This document shows positions 11,673-21,846 of a stretch of 64,000 bases of DNA, in pieces. Under the pieces are notes generated by a model. It was given only the letters and a program-made list of their open reading frames with translations, was not told the DNA's origin and ran no database searches. This stretch comes from Selaginella moellendorffii. Lineage: Eukaryota > Streptophyta > Lycopodiopsida > Selaginellales > Selaginellaceae. The translations under genes and the position numbers were made by a program. The first letter of the stretch is position 1, and each line of letters begins with the position of its first letter. The DNA lies in contig NW_003314265.1 in the NCBI RefSeq assembly GCF_000143415.4, positions 980,815 to 1,044,814 of the forward strand, written 5' to 3'.

Positions 11673-13319
11673 TTGCCGCCTTTAGGATTAGGGTTCTTGG
11701 AGTGGGAGTTTCTCTTATGCATGATACAGTGGAGTCCTCATCCTATGGCAGCGTGCGCGATTTTCAACACGGCAGGATCCAAGTCATCGAGCCACCAGCA
11801 GCATTCTTCCCACAATCGTGGAGGATGCATTCTCCAAGGCCGCCCCAAGAAGGGCTTCACTCCCGATCGCCTGGACGAATTCCTGTGCGGCGCTACCTTC
11901 ACCATGTACGAGTTCCTCATGAGATTCTGCGGGAGCCGGCAATTGCTCGGCGAGGGCAAGCGCATCCACCAGCACATTGTGGATCGCGGCCACGGCGACG
12001 ATCGATTCCTGGCCAATCTCCTCGTCCAGATGTATGGCCAGTGCGGCGCGGCCGAGATCGCGCGCGCGGTGTTCGATCGCATTGCTGATCGCAACGTCTT
12101 CTCCTGGACGCTCATGATCGCGGCATATGCCCAGAACGGGCACGACGCGGCGGCGCTGCGGCTCTTCCGGGAGATGGATCTTCATGGCGAGCGAGCCGAT
12201 CGCATCGTCCTGGTCGAGATTCTCGGCGTGTGCGCTCGCCTGGAGCTCCTCGCGCAGGGCCAGACGATCCACGCCCGGATCGTGGCGCTGGGGTTTGATG
12301 CCGACACCGTCGCGGCCACCGCGATCTTCAACATGTACGCGCGATGCGGCTTCCTCCGCCGCGCCAGGGAGCTCTTCGATCGACTCGAGGAGAAGAGCGT
12401 CGTTTCCTGGAACGCGATGATCACCGCGTATGCCCGGACAGGGCAAGCGCGGCAAGCGCTGGATATCTTCCGGCGCCTCGACCAGGAAGGAATCGAGGCG
12501 GACGAGATGAGCTACAGCGGCCTCCTCGCCGCGTTTGCGATGCGGCAATCTCTAGACAAGGGCCGGATCTTGCACGCCAGGATCAAAGCCTGTGGATTCG
12601 AGGCGATGCTCCAGGTCGCCAATCCTCTGATCAACATGTATGGCAAATGCGGCTGCGTGGAGGAGGCGAGGAGGATCTTCGATGCTGTGCCGAGCAAGAA
12701 CATCGTCTCCTGGAACACGATCCTGGCGGCCTACGCGGGAAACGGCCGTGTGACCGAGGCGCTGGATCTCTTCGCCAAGATCGCGATGCCGCCCGACTGG
12801 ATCAGCTTCTGCGTGGTGCTGCAAGCGTGCAGCCACGCCGGGCTGGTGGATGAGGCCTGGGATTTCCTCCTGTCGATGCGATCCCAGCACGGAATCGAGC
12901 CCCGCCGCGCGCATTACAGCGCCATGGTGGAGATCTTCGGCAAGGCCGGGAAGCTGGAGGAGGCGGAGCGCCTGATCGCCGCCATGCCGGTGGAGCCCGA
13001 CGCTGTGATCTGGAGGAGCTTGCTGGGCGCTTGCAAGATCCATGGCGACACCGAGCGCGGGACGAGGGCTGCCCTAAAGGTGATCGAGCTCAAGCCCGAC
13101 GAATCAGGGCCCTACATTCTCCTGTCCAATCTCCACGCGGCAGCTGGACGGCTGGATGAGCTGGACAAGGTCCGCAAGCTCATGAAGGAGCGGCGCCTGG
13201 GGAAGAGCTGGGCGATGGATGCCGTGAGCAAAGAAACCCTAGAGTTGGAATCCAAACAAGTCCGTGAGAGGCTCCTGGCGCTTAACCGCCACATGGAAGA
13301 CCTGAGGGTAAATCGGTGA
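11673..13319 (+). CDS. PLS-class PPR protein, E-type, no DYW domain
   Basis: Intronless, up to 548 aa. Repeats carry the usual signatures NMYARCG, WNAMITAYARTG, INMYGKCG and WNTILAAYAGNG, followed by the E motif (VIWRSLLGACKIHGD, YILLSNLHAAAGRLDE). Such proteins bind organelle RNA one base per repeat and guide C-to-U editing or processing. After KLMKERRLG the normal E+ start (PGCSWIEV) is replaced by an unrelated short tail (WAMDAVSKETLELE), so the editing deaminase must come from a partner if this is an editing factor. The in-frame Met at 11718 (MIQWSPHP) is an alternative start. Two perfect hairpins follow the stop codon directly. Confidence 0.9.
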   Translation: MPPLGLGFLEWEFLLCMIQWSPHPMAACAIFNTAGSKSSSHQQHSSHNRGGCILQGRPKKGFTPDRLDEFLCGATFTMYEFLMRFCGSRQLLGEGKRIHQHIVDRGHGDDRFLANLLVQMYGQCGAAEIARAVFDRIADRNVFSWTLMIAAYAQNGHDAAALRLFREMDLHGERADRIVLVEILGVCARLELLAQGQTIHARIVALGFDADTVAATAIFNMYARCGFLRRARELFDRLEEKSVVSWNAMITAYARTGQARQALDIFRRLDQEGIEADEMSYSGLLAAFAMRQSLDKGRILHARIKACGFEAMLQVANPLINMYGKCGCVEEARRIFDAVPSKNIVSWNTILAAYAGNGRVTEALDLFAKIAMPPDWISFCVVLQACSHAGLVDEAWDFLLSMRSQHGIEPRRAHYSAMVEIFGKAGKLEEAERLIAAMPVEPDAVIWRSLLGACKIHGDTERGTRAALKVIELKPDESGPYILLSNLHAAAGRLDELDKVRKLMKERRLGKSWAMDAVSKETLELESKQVRERLLALNRHMEDLRVNR

Positions 13320-13378
13320 TAAACCGGCATTTGCTGCAAATGCCGGTTTAGGGCATTTTCTTTCTTGAGAAAATGCCC
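13320..13378 (+). repeat. Two abutting perfect hairpins just after the PPR stop codon
   Basis: 13320-13350 is a 15-bp perfect inverted repeat around one base (TAAACCGGCATTTGC, T, its complement). 13351-13378 is an 11-bp perfect inverted repeat (GGGCATTTTCT) with a six-base loop. The second stem begins on the base after the first ends. They would lie at the very start of the PPR 3' UTR. Confidence 0.85.
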
Positions 13379-13455
13379 GAATTTAGGGCTGCTACAGTTA
13401 TGGTGGAAACTGTCCCCCTGCTAGGTAGCTTTTTTTTTAACCGTGGGTCACGCGT

Positions 13456-13493
13456 CTGATGCCGGTTTCACCCACCCCACCGACCGGCATCAG
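13456..13493 (+). repeat. 10-bp palindromic stem with CCGGCATCAG arms
   Basis: CTGATGCCGG (13456-13465) and CCGGCATCAG (13484-13493) are perfect complements. The GCCGG/CCGGC core recurs in the hairpin at 13320, so 13320-13640 may be one small structured element between two genes. Boundaries are not clear. Confidence 0.6.
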
Positions 13494-13955
13494 TCGGTGA
13501 GTGGCTGCCATACATGGTCTCCATCATGGCCATCATGGCGCCTCATACGGCGCACATGCGACTGGGTCGATGGATGGCGCACAAACGCCATAGGTATGAT
13601 GCCCCATGCGTCCATGCACCCAATGTAGGACACCGGGCCAAGGACTCCAGTGTAAATGCCGCGGCCAGAGAAGACGTGGAGAGGAAGGGTTATACTTGCA
13701 AGTTCTATTCTTTCTTTTCTCTCGCATTTCATAGAGAGGGGAGAGCTATGGCGCTAGCGCGGCTCCAAAGAAAGGAGGCGCGATAGGGCGATTTGCCCGA
13801 CGGCGGCGCAGCGGCGGCGGATTTGATCGTCAGATGCGCCGGTTCTTCTTCCTTGCGCCGGAAATTCTTGCGTCATCTGGTAAATTTCCCTCGATCGATC
13901 GAAATTCCACGCCTAGACTTGAGCGGACTCACGCTCCATTCTTGCTCGCTCGCAG

Positions 13956-14978
13956 ATGGCTATCGTGGTGCTGGAGATCGTGTCGCTGCTGTGGAGCCAC
14001 CCTATCCTCGCGGGGCTCCTCATCCTGCTCTTCACCACGCCCCTGTTCCACATCGTCCTCTTCTTCACGCCGCTGCTCATGTCCACGGCGCTGTGCGTGA
14101 TCGCGCTCATCAGCATTGGGCCTCAGATCGAGAAGATAAGGGAGGAGCGCCAATTTAAGATGTCCATGAGCTCCAGGAGTGTGGTAGCGGCGCCCGAGAG
14201 GCCGGCGAACAGGTACATTGTTATAAGCCAGGGGCGGCCCCAAAGACCGGCAATGCGGCTCGGCGGCGGTGGCGGAGGGGGTCGAAGATGGAGCGATTGG
14301 GTGAAAGGAATAGAGATCCATGGCCACACGATTTGGCTGTCCGAGAGCCATATCATGCGTGACATCGCGGAGGAAGGCTTAAAGTCGGATTTCTCTCACG
14401 AAGATGGCGGCATCGCGATGGCTCCGGAAGATTTGTGCTCCTCCAAGGGCGGTGCTTTCAGTTTGGAGAAAGCCACCGCCGCCAGCCTTTGTGACGTAGT
14501 CAATCCCGGGGAAGCTGACAGGCTAATTGAAGAGGAGTGCCAACATCTGGAGCTTGTGGAAGTCAAGCAGGCCGACGAGGAGCCTGCGTTACACTCCGAA
14601 ACGGGCATCGTGAGCTTGGATCCGGTGGCGGAAGGTGACAAAGAGGACGCAGCGCTGCTCGAGCTCGCTTCATGCAGCGTGACCCGTGCTGAAGACAATG
14701 CGGGCTGTGCTACGACCGAGAAGATGTTTACAAGGAACAGCAACGCTTGTTTCGTTGAGCTGGTTGGTCCTTCCGCAGCGGCCTCCACACAACAGGTTTT
14801 GGCTCTGAGCGAGACGAGTTTTGCTTTGGGCTTGCCATCGCCTCCTCCTCCCATTGCCACGAAGAAGAAGAAGCGAACTTCCTGGTTTCGGAGACAAAGG
14901 ATACCGTGCGGCCTTTCGAAAGCGCTTGGCCAGCTCAGGGAGAAGATCTGCAATCAACTTCGTCGCATCTTCACCTGA
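13956..14978 (+). CDS. Membrane-anchored protein of unknown function
   Basis: 340 aa in one exon. Residues about 5-28 and 30-55 form two hydrophobic segments (VLEIVSLLWSHPILAGLLIL, IVLFFTPLLMSTALCVIALI). The rest is polar: a Gly-rich stretch near 105, a long acidic middle and a basic C-terminus with KKKKRTSWFRR. The layout fits a plant family with an N-terminal hairpin anchor and a soluble tail; no enzyme motif is seen. A GGTAAATTT donor at about 13880 and a CTCGCAG acceptor right before the ATG suggest an intron in the 5' UTR. Function not recognised. Confidence 0.75.
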   Translation: MAIVVLEIVSLLWSHPILAGLLILLFTTPLFHIVLFFTPLLMSTALCVIALISIGPQIEKIREERQFKMSMSSRSVVAAPERPANRYIVISQGRPQRPAMRLGGGGGGGRRWSDWVKGIEIHGHTIWLSESHIMRDIAEEGLKSDFSHEDGGIAMAPEDLCSSKGGAFSLEKATAASLCDVVNPGEADRLIEEECQHLELVEVKQADEEPALHSETGIVSLDPVAEGDKEDAALLELASCSVTRAEDNAGCATTEKMFTRNSNACFVELVGPSAAASTQQVLALSETSFALGLPSPPPPIATKKKKRTSWFRRQRIPCGLSKALGQLREKICNQLRRIFT

Positions 14979-16327
14979 TCGAGGATCCAAAGCGAAAGAA
15001 GGAGAGGAGGGGAGGGGAGGGGAAAATCCTGTGTACAGTTTCGGGTTGGAGAGGTACGCGCCGTGCGTGCTGACGAGCTACACGAAAGAAACAAACAAAC
15101 CAAGGTACTTAACAAGCTTCGATTGGGAAAACTGCTGTGGTTCTCATATTCTTTGGTGATGATAAGATATGATCCAACACTACTTATAAGCTACGTCCAT
15201 TCAAACTTCGGGGAGGAGGAAGTAAGTTCTCCTGGAATCCGGATTCGGATCATCCGTCGCGTGTTACTCCCGTGCTCCAGATATATAGGCCGGAGGCAGC
15301 TAGATAACAGGGGAAGCAGAACAGGTTTTCTTATGGGATAGAGTGCACAGGCAGTCGCAGGCAGGCGCAGCGCAGGGGTTCTTTTTTCTCTCGCTCTCTC
15401 TCCTCCTCAGATTGTGGGATTAAGTAAGAATTGTTCCAAGCTATCAACAGCAGGATCAAGGCGGCGCTGGCTATACGCCTCGGGAACAGGCGACATAGAT
15501 GGTGCTAATAGGGAGGAGAAAACAAATGGATATCGTGCGCGACCAGGGATGATGCTGCTGCTGCTGCTGCTGCCAGGTAGCCATTTGCTACGAGTACAAG
15601 TGGAGGCAGGAGAGCACGCTACAGGGCAGTGACTTGTTTTCTACGATCAGTGGAGGAAGTCCGAAGGATTAGCTCAGGCTGAAGTGAATCACACGACAAA
15701 ATGCGGCACGGCGTTTATGGAGAGGCGATTTCTCGTCGACAGCTTTAGCGGGGACGAGAGAGCTTGGACGACTTTTTCACACCACGGCAGTGGTGCCACA
15801 GGAAAGCGACACACATTGGTGACGAGACGCGACGAGACGAGACGACGAAGAGGCTATGGCATGGGATGGGATGGGATGGGGGGCTTTTTCTTCCGAGTTG
15901 TTTACATCTGGGGATTGGACTTTGGAACTTTGGACAGGATCAAAAGGTGATCGCTGTGTAGCACGGATTCGAAACCAGCTGTTGGCATTTAAGACGTGTG
16001 ATGGAGATATCGAGAGTCGTCCATCGAATCGAAGCTATAGTGTTTTTTTTTTCTTTCATCTTTCTTCTTTCTTTTAGGAGGCTGATTGCAAAGCGATGGC
16101 TTGAGATCAAAGGAAAAGCTGGAGCGCTTTGAGAATCTTAACTGGTGTGATTCTTACGTTTATAAAAGGAAATTTTATTCGTATTCCGTCGCTGGAGTGT
16201 TAGGCCCTGGGTGCTTTCAGCGCTGGTTTTTTCCCACTAGATTATGACTTTGAATCTCTTTCCCAAAGCATATTCTTTACAGAAAGATCTGGAAGAAAAC
16301 GTATTGACAAGCTAAACCTTTTATGAT
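14979..16327. other. 3' flank and intergenic DNA
   Basis: No gene recognised. It holds purine-rich runs after the membrane-protein gene, a short CTG run (about 15551-15571), a GATGG run (about 15857-15880) and the presumed 3' ends of two converging genes. Confidence 0.6.
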
Positions 16328-18035
16328 TCACTCTTCTTCTTCACTGTCGCTGATGCTTTTACCAATCAGCTCTCCCAATTCATCCTCTGTAAATCGGTAT
16401 TCTTCACCGCAAGCGTCACAAAATGCCTCAATGTAGCCTACAAAGATTAAACGCCGTGATTCGAGAAACAACGAAAGAAACAAACCACCTTTTGACTTGA
16501 GTGCCTGTCGAATCTGCCAGAATCCCTTGCTAGAGATCTCGTTCTCCAGTATGCGCTGTTTCATCTCTAGGCCGCAAGGACCGAATCTAGGATTTATCTG
16601 CAAGCCGTAAGAAGTTTTACGAGGAGAGAAACAGTTGAGAAGATCTCGCTCACCGTGCGGATGGTCTTGCGACGACCAATTCCTTGGAACAGGAGCTCGC
16701 AAATCTCGTCAGCGTTTATGTTCCACTTAGGAAGATCTCGCGTGTTTTTCGCCATCCGGTCGAGCGTCATTTTGGAAACACTGGGCAGAGCCTGGAACTC
16801 AAGTAAAACGCTTTGGAATCGCTTTAAATTTTTTAAAGAGCGTTCTCTACCTGGTAAACGTAGCCTCGAGCACAAGTGATGGTTCCTTGCTTGTCAAGGA
16901 AAACACCAAACGAAGCAAAGGAATGAAGCTGCAGCCAAGAACAAAATCAAAAGAGAACAAGCAAAACAAGTTGTTTTCGTGACGTGAAAGCTCACCTTAC
17001 GAGCTTCTGCAAGATAAGTCTCGACTCCTTTCGATATATTTCCTCTCGAGAGTTGCACAGGCCTCCTATAACCCCGGTGTCAAAAAGCTGTGGTTTAGAA
17101 GGAAAAAACTTAGAAAGAAGAACAAGCAAAGACGAAGCATACACTTTAAGTCTCTTCCACGAAGAATTGTGGAGCGTGACTGTTAAGTTGCCACGCTCGC
17201 CAAGAGTTCCACGCGCATCAAGCTGGAGCATAAGAGACGATTATAAGCAAGACTGCGAATAGAGGAAGCTTACCAAGCCATTTGGAAGGCATGGAAAATC
17301 ACTCCTTGGGAAATCCACATAGCCTTTGACAAGCCCGGTGTTTGAGCCGATTGCTGTGATTCCTCCAAGTGGTCCACCGCTTCCAACAATCGTGATCTAG
17401 AACTTGAATGAGAAGGAGACGAAAACAAAGGCCAAGCAAGCAAACAAAATGGCCACCTTTATATTCTCGGCAGCGGCTTCAATAGCGTGGAGAAGAAGTG
17501 TTGCCATCAAAGCTTGTCCGAGAATCACAGTTGCCTGGAACAAGAAGAAGAAAGGATGAAAACTACGAAAGGAATGAGAATAACAATTTGGCTCTGGTCG
17601 TACCGCTCGGGCAGTGGAAAAGCGACGTTGGGCTTCTCGGACAACACTGGTCGCTGTGACACTGACCACTGATACCTGGACGAAAGATTCTCATAAAAAC
17701 TAAGAACATGGACGAAAGATTCTCAAAAAAACTAAGAACAAGACATTAGAAAAAGAGAACCTCGTCACTCTCCGATACGCAATGTAGGATCCGATCGCAG
17801 CTTAAACCAATCGGAGCAACTGGAACGCGATCTCCAACAACGCTGTAGCTCCCCCAAGGCCATGTAGAGCGACCCTTTTGAAAATCCTCTATAGAAGCTC
17901 GAGAATTACTCGAGATCGAGGGAAGAATGAGAAGATCGTCGACATACCAGCAATGGGTCGAGCGTCCAGTGGCAGCGCGAAACGCCCACGTCCGCCCAGA
18001 GTGAAATGCCGCACGAAAAATCTCGGCAAGGCCAT
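16328..18035 (-). CDS. HSP33: HSP33 (HslO-type) redox chaperone, probably organellar
   Basis: Eleven exons join in phase: 17948..18035, 17761..17888, 17604..17675, 17457..17534, 17274..17396, 17143..17222, 16996..17065, 16851..16928, 16654..16791, 16489..16597, 16328..16437, giving 357 aa. The N-terminus MALPRFFVRHFTLGGRGRFA is basic and lacks acids, like a plastid or mitochondrial presequence. The Hsp33 core follows: DRILHCVSESDEVSVVSVTA, SVVREAQRRFSTA, LGQALMATLLLHAI, SGGPLGGITAIGS. The C-terminal zinc switch keeps CDACGEEY (CxxC), but the upstream CxC appears as FGPCG, with one Cys replaced by Gly. Hsp33 binds unfolding proteins once its Cys oxidise. It is divergent from MORC, with 65 bp between start codons. 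Part of the gene is copied at 21,522-21,846. Confidence 0.88.
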
Positions 18036-18100
18036 AAACCCTTAAAACCACATAAGGGGAATAAAAACCATTCTCGTCGATAGGGTTTGCGGGCGATCGC
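18036..18100. promoter_or_regulatory. 65-bp bidirectional promoter region, HSP33/MORC
   Basis: Only 65 bp separate the HSP33 start (minus strand, 18035) from the MORC start (plus strand, 18101), so the 5' UTRs and core promoters must overlap each other or the opposite coding exon. No TATA box is placed with confidence. Confidence 0.6.
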
Positions 18101-21100
18101 ATGGCGGTGGAGGAGGAGGAAGAGCGCAATGCTGGTGGCGCCGGTCCCAGCCGGATCACAGGTATCGCTACGGATTTGAGGAAACGAGGAGCCGGCGGGA
18201 TCGGAGGCGACGACGATCAGCGCAAGAAGCCGAAGATCGAGGACATGCCCGCCGATTTTCTCGATTTTCTGCCCAACGCGAACGATGCCTCCCCGGAAGA
18301 TGACGCCGTCGTCAGTGCCCCGCGGCCGAATCGCTGTCGCCAGTTTTGGAAGGCTGGAGATTACGACGGTTCCGGCGCGCAAACAATGCCAGGTAGTAAT
18401 TGTTTCGATTGTTTGCGATCAATCCTTTCTCTTTTGCTGTGTAGCTAGCATGGATCACGTACGCATGCATCCAAAGTTCCTCCATTCCAATGCAACAAGC
18501 CACAAGTGGGCTCTCGGCGGTACTTAGAAAAGTCTTGCTAGTTTTCTTCTTTGTGTTTTAATCTATGATCTCTTGCTCGGTTCGCAGCCATAGCGGAGCT
18601 GCTGGACAATGCGCTCGATGAGGCTCAAAATGGAGCGACGTTTGTCAACATCAACGTTCTCAAGAATCCGGTTGATGGCTCGCCGATGCTTCTCTTTGAA
18701 GGTTCGCAAGATGTTTTCTAGCTGTGTTTTCTTCTTGCAGCAACGCTTTGTTTGTTGATCCAGATAACGGCGGAGGAATGACCCAGGAGCGTTTGCGAGA
18801 ATGCATGTCCTTTGGGTACTCTGCGAAGGATAAAGCCGCTAACATGATTGGACAATGTATGTGCTCTATTTCGTTTTCTCTTTCTCCATCTCAGTTTGGA
18901 AATCTATTCAGATGGAAACGGTTTTAAGACGAGTACCATGCGCCTGGGTGCTGATGTCATCGTTTTTTCGAAATCGAATGCAAAGAGAGGCGGCAGGTAT
19001 AAAAGTTGGTTGCCAAAGTATTTCCCATTTCCCATTCTTCTTTACGTTTGATACAGGCCTACACGGAGTGTCGGGTTCCTCTCCTACAGTTTCCTGCGTG
19101 ACACAATGCAGCAGGACATCATAGTTCCTACGGTACTCTTAATAGAGAAATTCTCTGGGGTGTGAATTCACCTTGTTCTTGGTTGCAGCTGGATTACGAA
19201 GAGCACGGGGGTGAGCTGAAAGAGGTCCAACGAGGCACACATCAGGATTGGAAATATCGCATGGACGCGATCACGAAATGGAGTCCTTATCAGTCTGAAG
19301 AATCGATTCGCAGCCAAGTAAGCACTCTGGATCTACATCCAATCTTAAGTTATGTGTCTCTCTGTGATGCCAGTTCAAGAAAATTAAGGGCCAAGGTACT
19401 AGAATCATTATCTACAATCTCTGGGAGGATGAGCAGCAGCGGCTGGAACTAGACTTTGAATCAGATCCTCAAGTATGCTTTGAAATTGTTTTTGGTTTAC
19501 TTCACTGACCTCCTTCAAGGACATTCAAATTAGGGGCGGCCGTGATGATTCTCAACGTGATATGGCGGAAAAATATCCCAGTGCGAAGCACTTCTTTTTG
19601 TACCAAAATTCTCTCAGGGTGAGAAAGAACATGTGTTTTGCTGTCATAAATTCATCCATTTGGTTTTGCAGATATATGCTTCGATTTTGTACTTGCATCT
19701 GCCAAAGAACTTCAAGATCACCCTTCGAAACCAGGAGATCAAACACCATAATATCCTGAGCGACGTAATGCACATTGAGGAGCTTGTTTACAAGCCTCAA
19801 AAGGATGGACAAAACGGGGTAAACGTAGGCATCTGTTTTCTTTTTGTTTCCCTTTGAAATCATGCGCCTTTTGGGTGCAGATGTCTGCAAAAGTACACCT
19901 CGGTTTTCTAAAGGATGCCCGTGAACACATAGATGTGCAAGGATTCAATGTCTATCACAAAAATCGGCTTATAAAGGTAGCCAATGGCTCGTTAGCTTCT
20001 TTTCTCATTCGATCTGTAACAGCCATTCTGGAGAATATGGAATTCGTCGAGCAGTCAAGGACGAGGTGTCATTGGTGAGTTTTGCAGCTTTTATTTTGGT
20101 CTCTTACATTTTTTTTCTGGTGGTTTAGGAGTTTTGGAGGCAAATTTTGTGGAACCTGCTCATGACAAACAAGGATTTGAAAGGACACCCGTTCTTCAAC
20201 GACTTGAGCATCGGCTGCAACTTATGCAGAAGAAATTCTGGTTAGCACTCCCCTTGTTGCCGTTTGTTCTTAATGGTTTTCTATGCAGGAATAACAACTG
20301 CCAGAAGGTGGGATATCAGGGACCTCCTGCTACTGGTTCTGCTACCAAGAAAAGGAAGACGATGCATGAGGACGAGATTTTATATCGACCACGGAGAGCT
20401 GATCGTCTCCAAGGTAGGACTTTTTACCTTCAGCACCAGAATGATGTTTCTTCGTTTTAGACAAAGCCATCAGGAGTTCTAGAAGATGCTCATCATCATC
20501 CTCGGAAGTTTCAGACGATGAAGATGAGAGGCCAGTGAAAGAAGCTTTTCCTCGAAAGGCCAAGATACAGGCAAAGAAGGCCTTCAGGGATCCAAATGCT
20601 GTCGATGAAGTGGACGTTGGAAGCCGGGTATGTGGTGCAAATCTCATGAGCAGCATTAACTTAGTAATATGCAGTTTGCGAAGCCAAAGGAAACAATCCC
20701 ATCAAAACCAAAGCCAGTTCCCCATGTCCCATCCAAATCTAAGGAATCTGCTGTAGCTGTAGTACCAGTAGCGACAGCAAAGGACTCTCTGATACTCGAT
20801 GACTTTGAAGCTGAGGAACAGGTCGAACCAACGGATCATCAGCTGAGGGAGCTAGAGGAAGAGACGAACGTTTTAGCTACCCGGTTTGTGAATTTTTTAT
20901 TTTATTTTATTTTATTTTATTGTATTGCCTTCAAAACTCACTTTCAGTCTCCCGTTCAGAATGGAGAGGCTGGAGGAAGCCGGAAATGCACAGCTAGAAG
21001 TAGGGGTTGCTCGAACACAGGAGCTGGAAGAAACGGTACTCGTCCCTCTCTCCCTTTCTCTCTCTGATTTGCATTGTTACAGGTTCATCGGCTTGAAATG

Positions 21101-21357
21101 GAGTTAGCTTTTGTACAGAATGGGCTGCTAGAGGAGTGCAACAAATACAAGCGAGAGCTCGAGGAAGAGAAGAAGCAGCGCGTCCTTGATGATGCTGAAA
21201 TCAGGAAGAAGCTCAAGGTTTGTCTAGTCATATTATTCTTTGTTGTTCTAAAGAGAGTGTGCAACAGACACTGGAGAGCGAGAAGAAAATCCTGGAGAAG
21301 GAGAACAAGTGTCTCCGGGAGAAACTTGGATTGAAAGTAGATGCTATAATTAGTTAA
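18101..21357 (+). CDS. MORC: MORC-family GHKL ATPase
   Basis: Nineteen exons in phase, 760 aa: 18101..18392, 18445..18519, 18588..18701, 18764..18856, 18912..18996, 19057..19132, 19189..19317, 19374..19472, 19520..19618, 19672..19818, 19881..19976, 20023..20074, 20129..20240, 20289..20413, 20461..20627, 20675..20883, 20948..21035, 21083..21217, 21268..21357. GHKL motifs are intact: AELLDNALDEA (motif I), DNGGGM (motif II) and GNGFKTSTMRLGADVIVFSK. A short S5-like region follows, then a basic linker (KKRKTMHEDE) and a C-terminal coiled coil ending in EKENKCLREKLGL. Plant MORC proteins compact chromatin and silence genes with RNA-directed DNA methylation. There is no CW domain, as expected in plants. 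I cannot say which plant MORC paralogue it is. Confidence 0.93.
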
Positions 21358-21521
21358 TATATGGTTTTCTGTTTTTCTATATTTTTTCTCTCCAAGTTTT
21401 TTCTTCTAAACCAGGGGAGGCCAGTGCAAGAGAGGAAATACTCAAAACTTATCTCGCAGGGCTCGTAAGCTAAGCTTTGATATTTGCTTTGATTTATTTT
21501 TTATTTTATTTTATTTTACTT

Positions 21522-21846
21522 TTTGGCTGCAGCTTCATTCCTTCGCTTCGCGATGGTGTTTTCCCTGACACCATCACTCGAGGCTACGTTTACCAGGTAG
21601 CAATCGCTTTTAAAATTTGTTTCGTCGAGCGATCCTATTACGATTGCGGAATCTGCCTAGTGTTTCCAAAGTGACGCTCGACCGCATGGCAGAAAACAGG
21701 CGAGATCTATCTTCCTCAGTCGATGTCAAGGCTATGTGGATTTCCCATGGATGATTTTCCATGCCTTCCAAATGGCTTGGTAAGCTTCCTCTATTTATCA
21801 TGCAGGATCTATGTGCTCTAGCTTGATGCTCGTGGAACTCTAGGGG
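21522..21846 (+). pseudogene. Rearranged fragments of the nearby HSP33 gene
   Basis: 21522-21705 matches HSP33 intron 7 end, exon 8, the following intron and the start of the next exon (shared TTCATTCCTT, GGCTACGTTTACCAGGTAG, CCTAGTGTTTCCAAA-like, GACGCTCGACCG). 21706-21846 then matches an earlier part of HSP33 (AAGGCTATGTGGATTTCCCA, TGCCTTCCAAATGGCTTGGT, the small intron, CTTGATG-CGTGGAACTCT). The order is swapped relative to the parent at 16.3-18.0 kb. Introns are kept, so it is a DNA-level copy, not a retrocopy. Substitutions, indels and stops remove coding potential. Confidence 0.85.

Noticed and set aside
15551-15571. CTG trinucleotide run
   Set aside because: Short and in a likely noncoding region; ordinary microsatellite.
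18100-18102. Overlapping start codons of HSP33 and MORC on the CATG at 18100
   Set aside because: A 59-nt intron (17889-17947) with good GT/AG sites joins the HSP33 body in phase to MALPRFFVRHF starting at 18035, so the start codons do not overlap.
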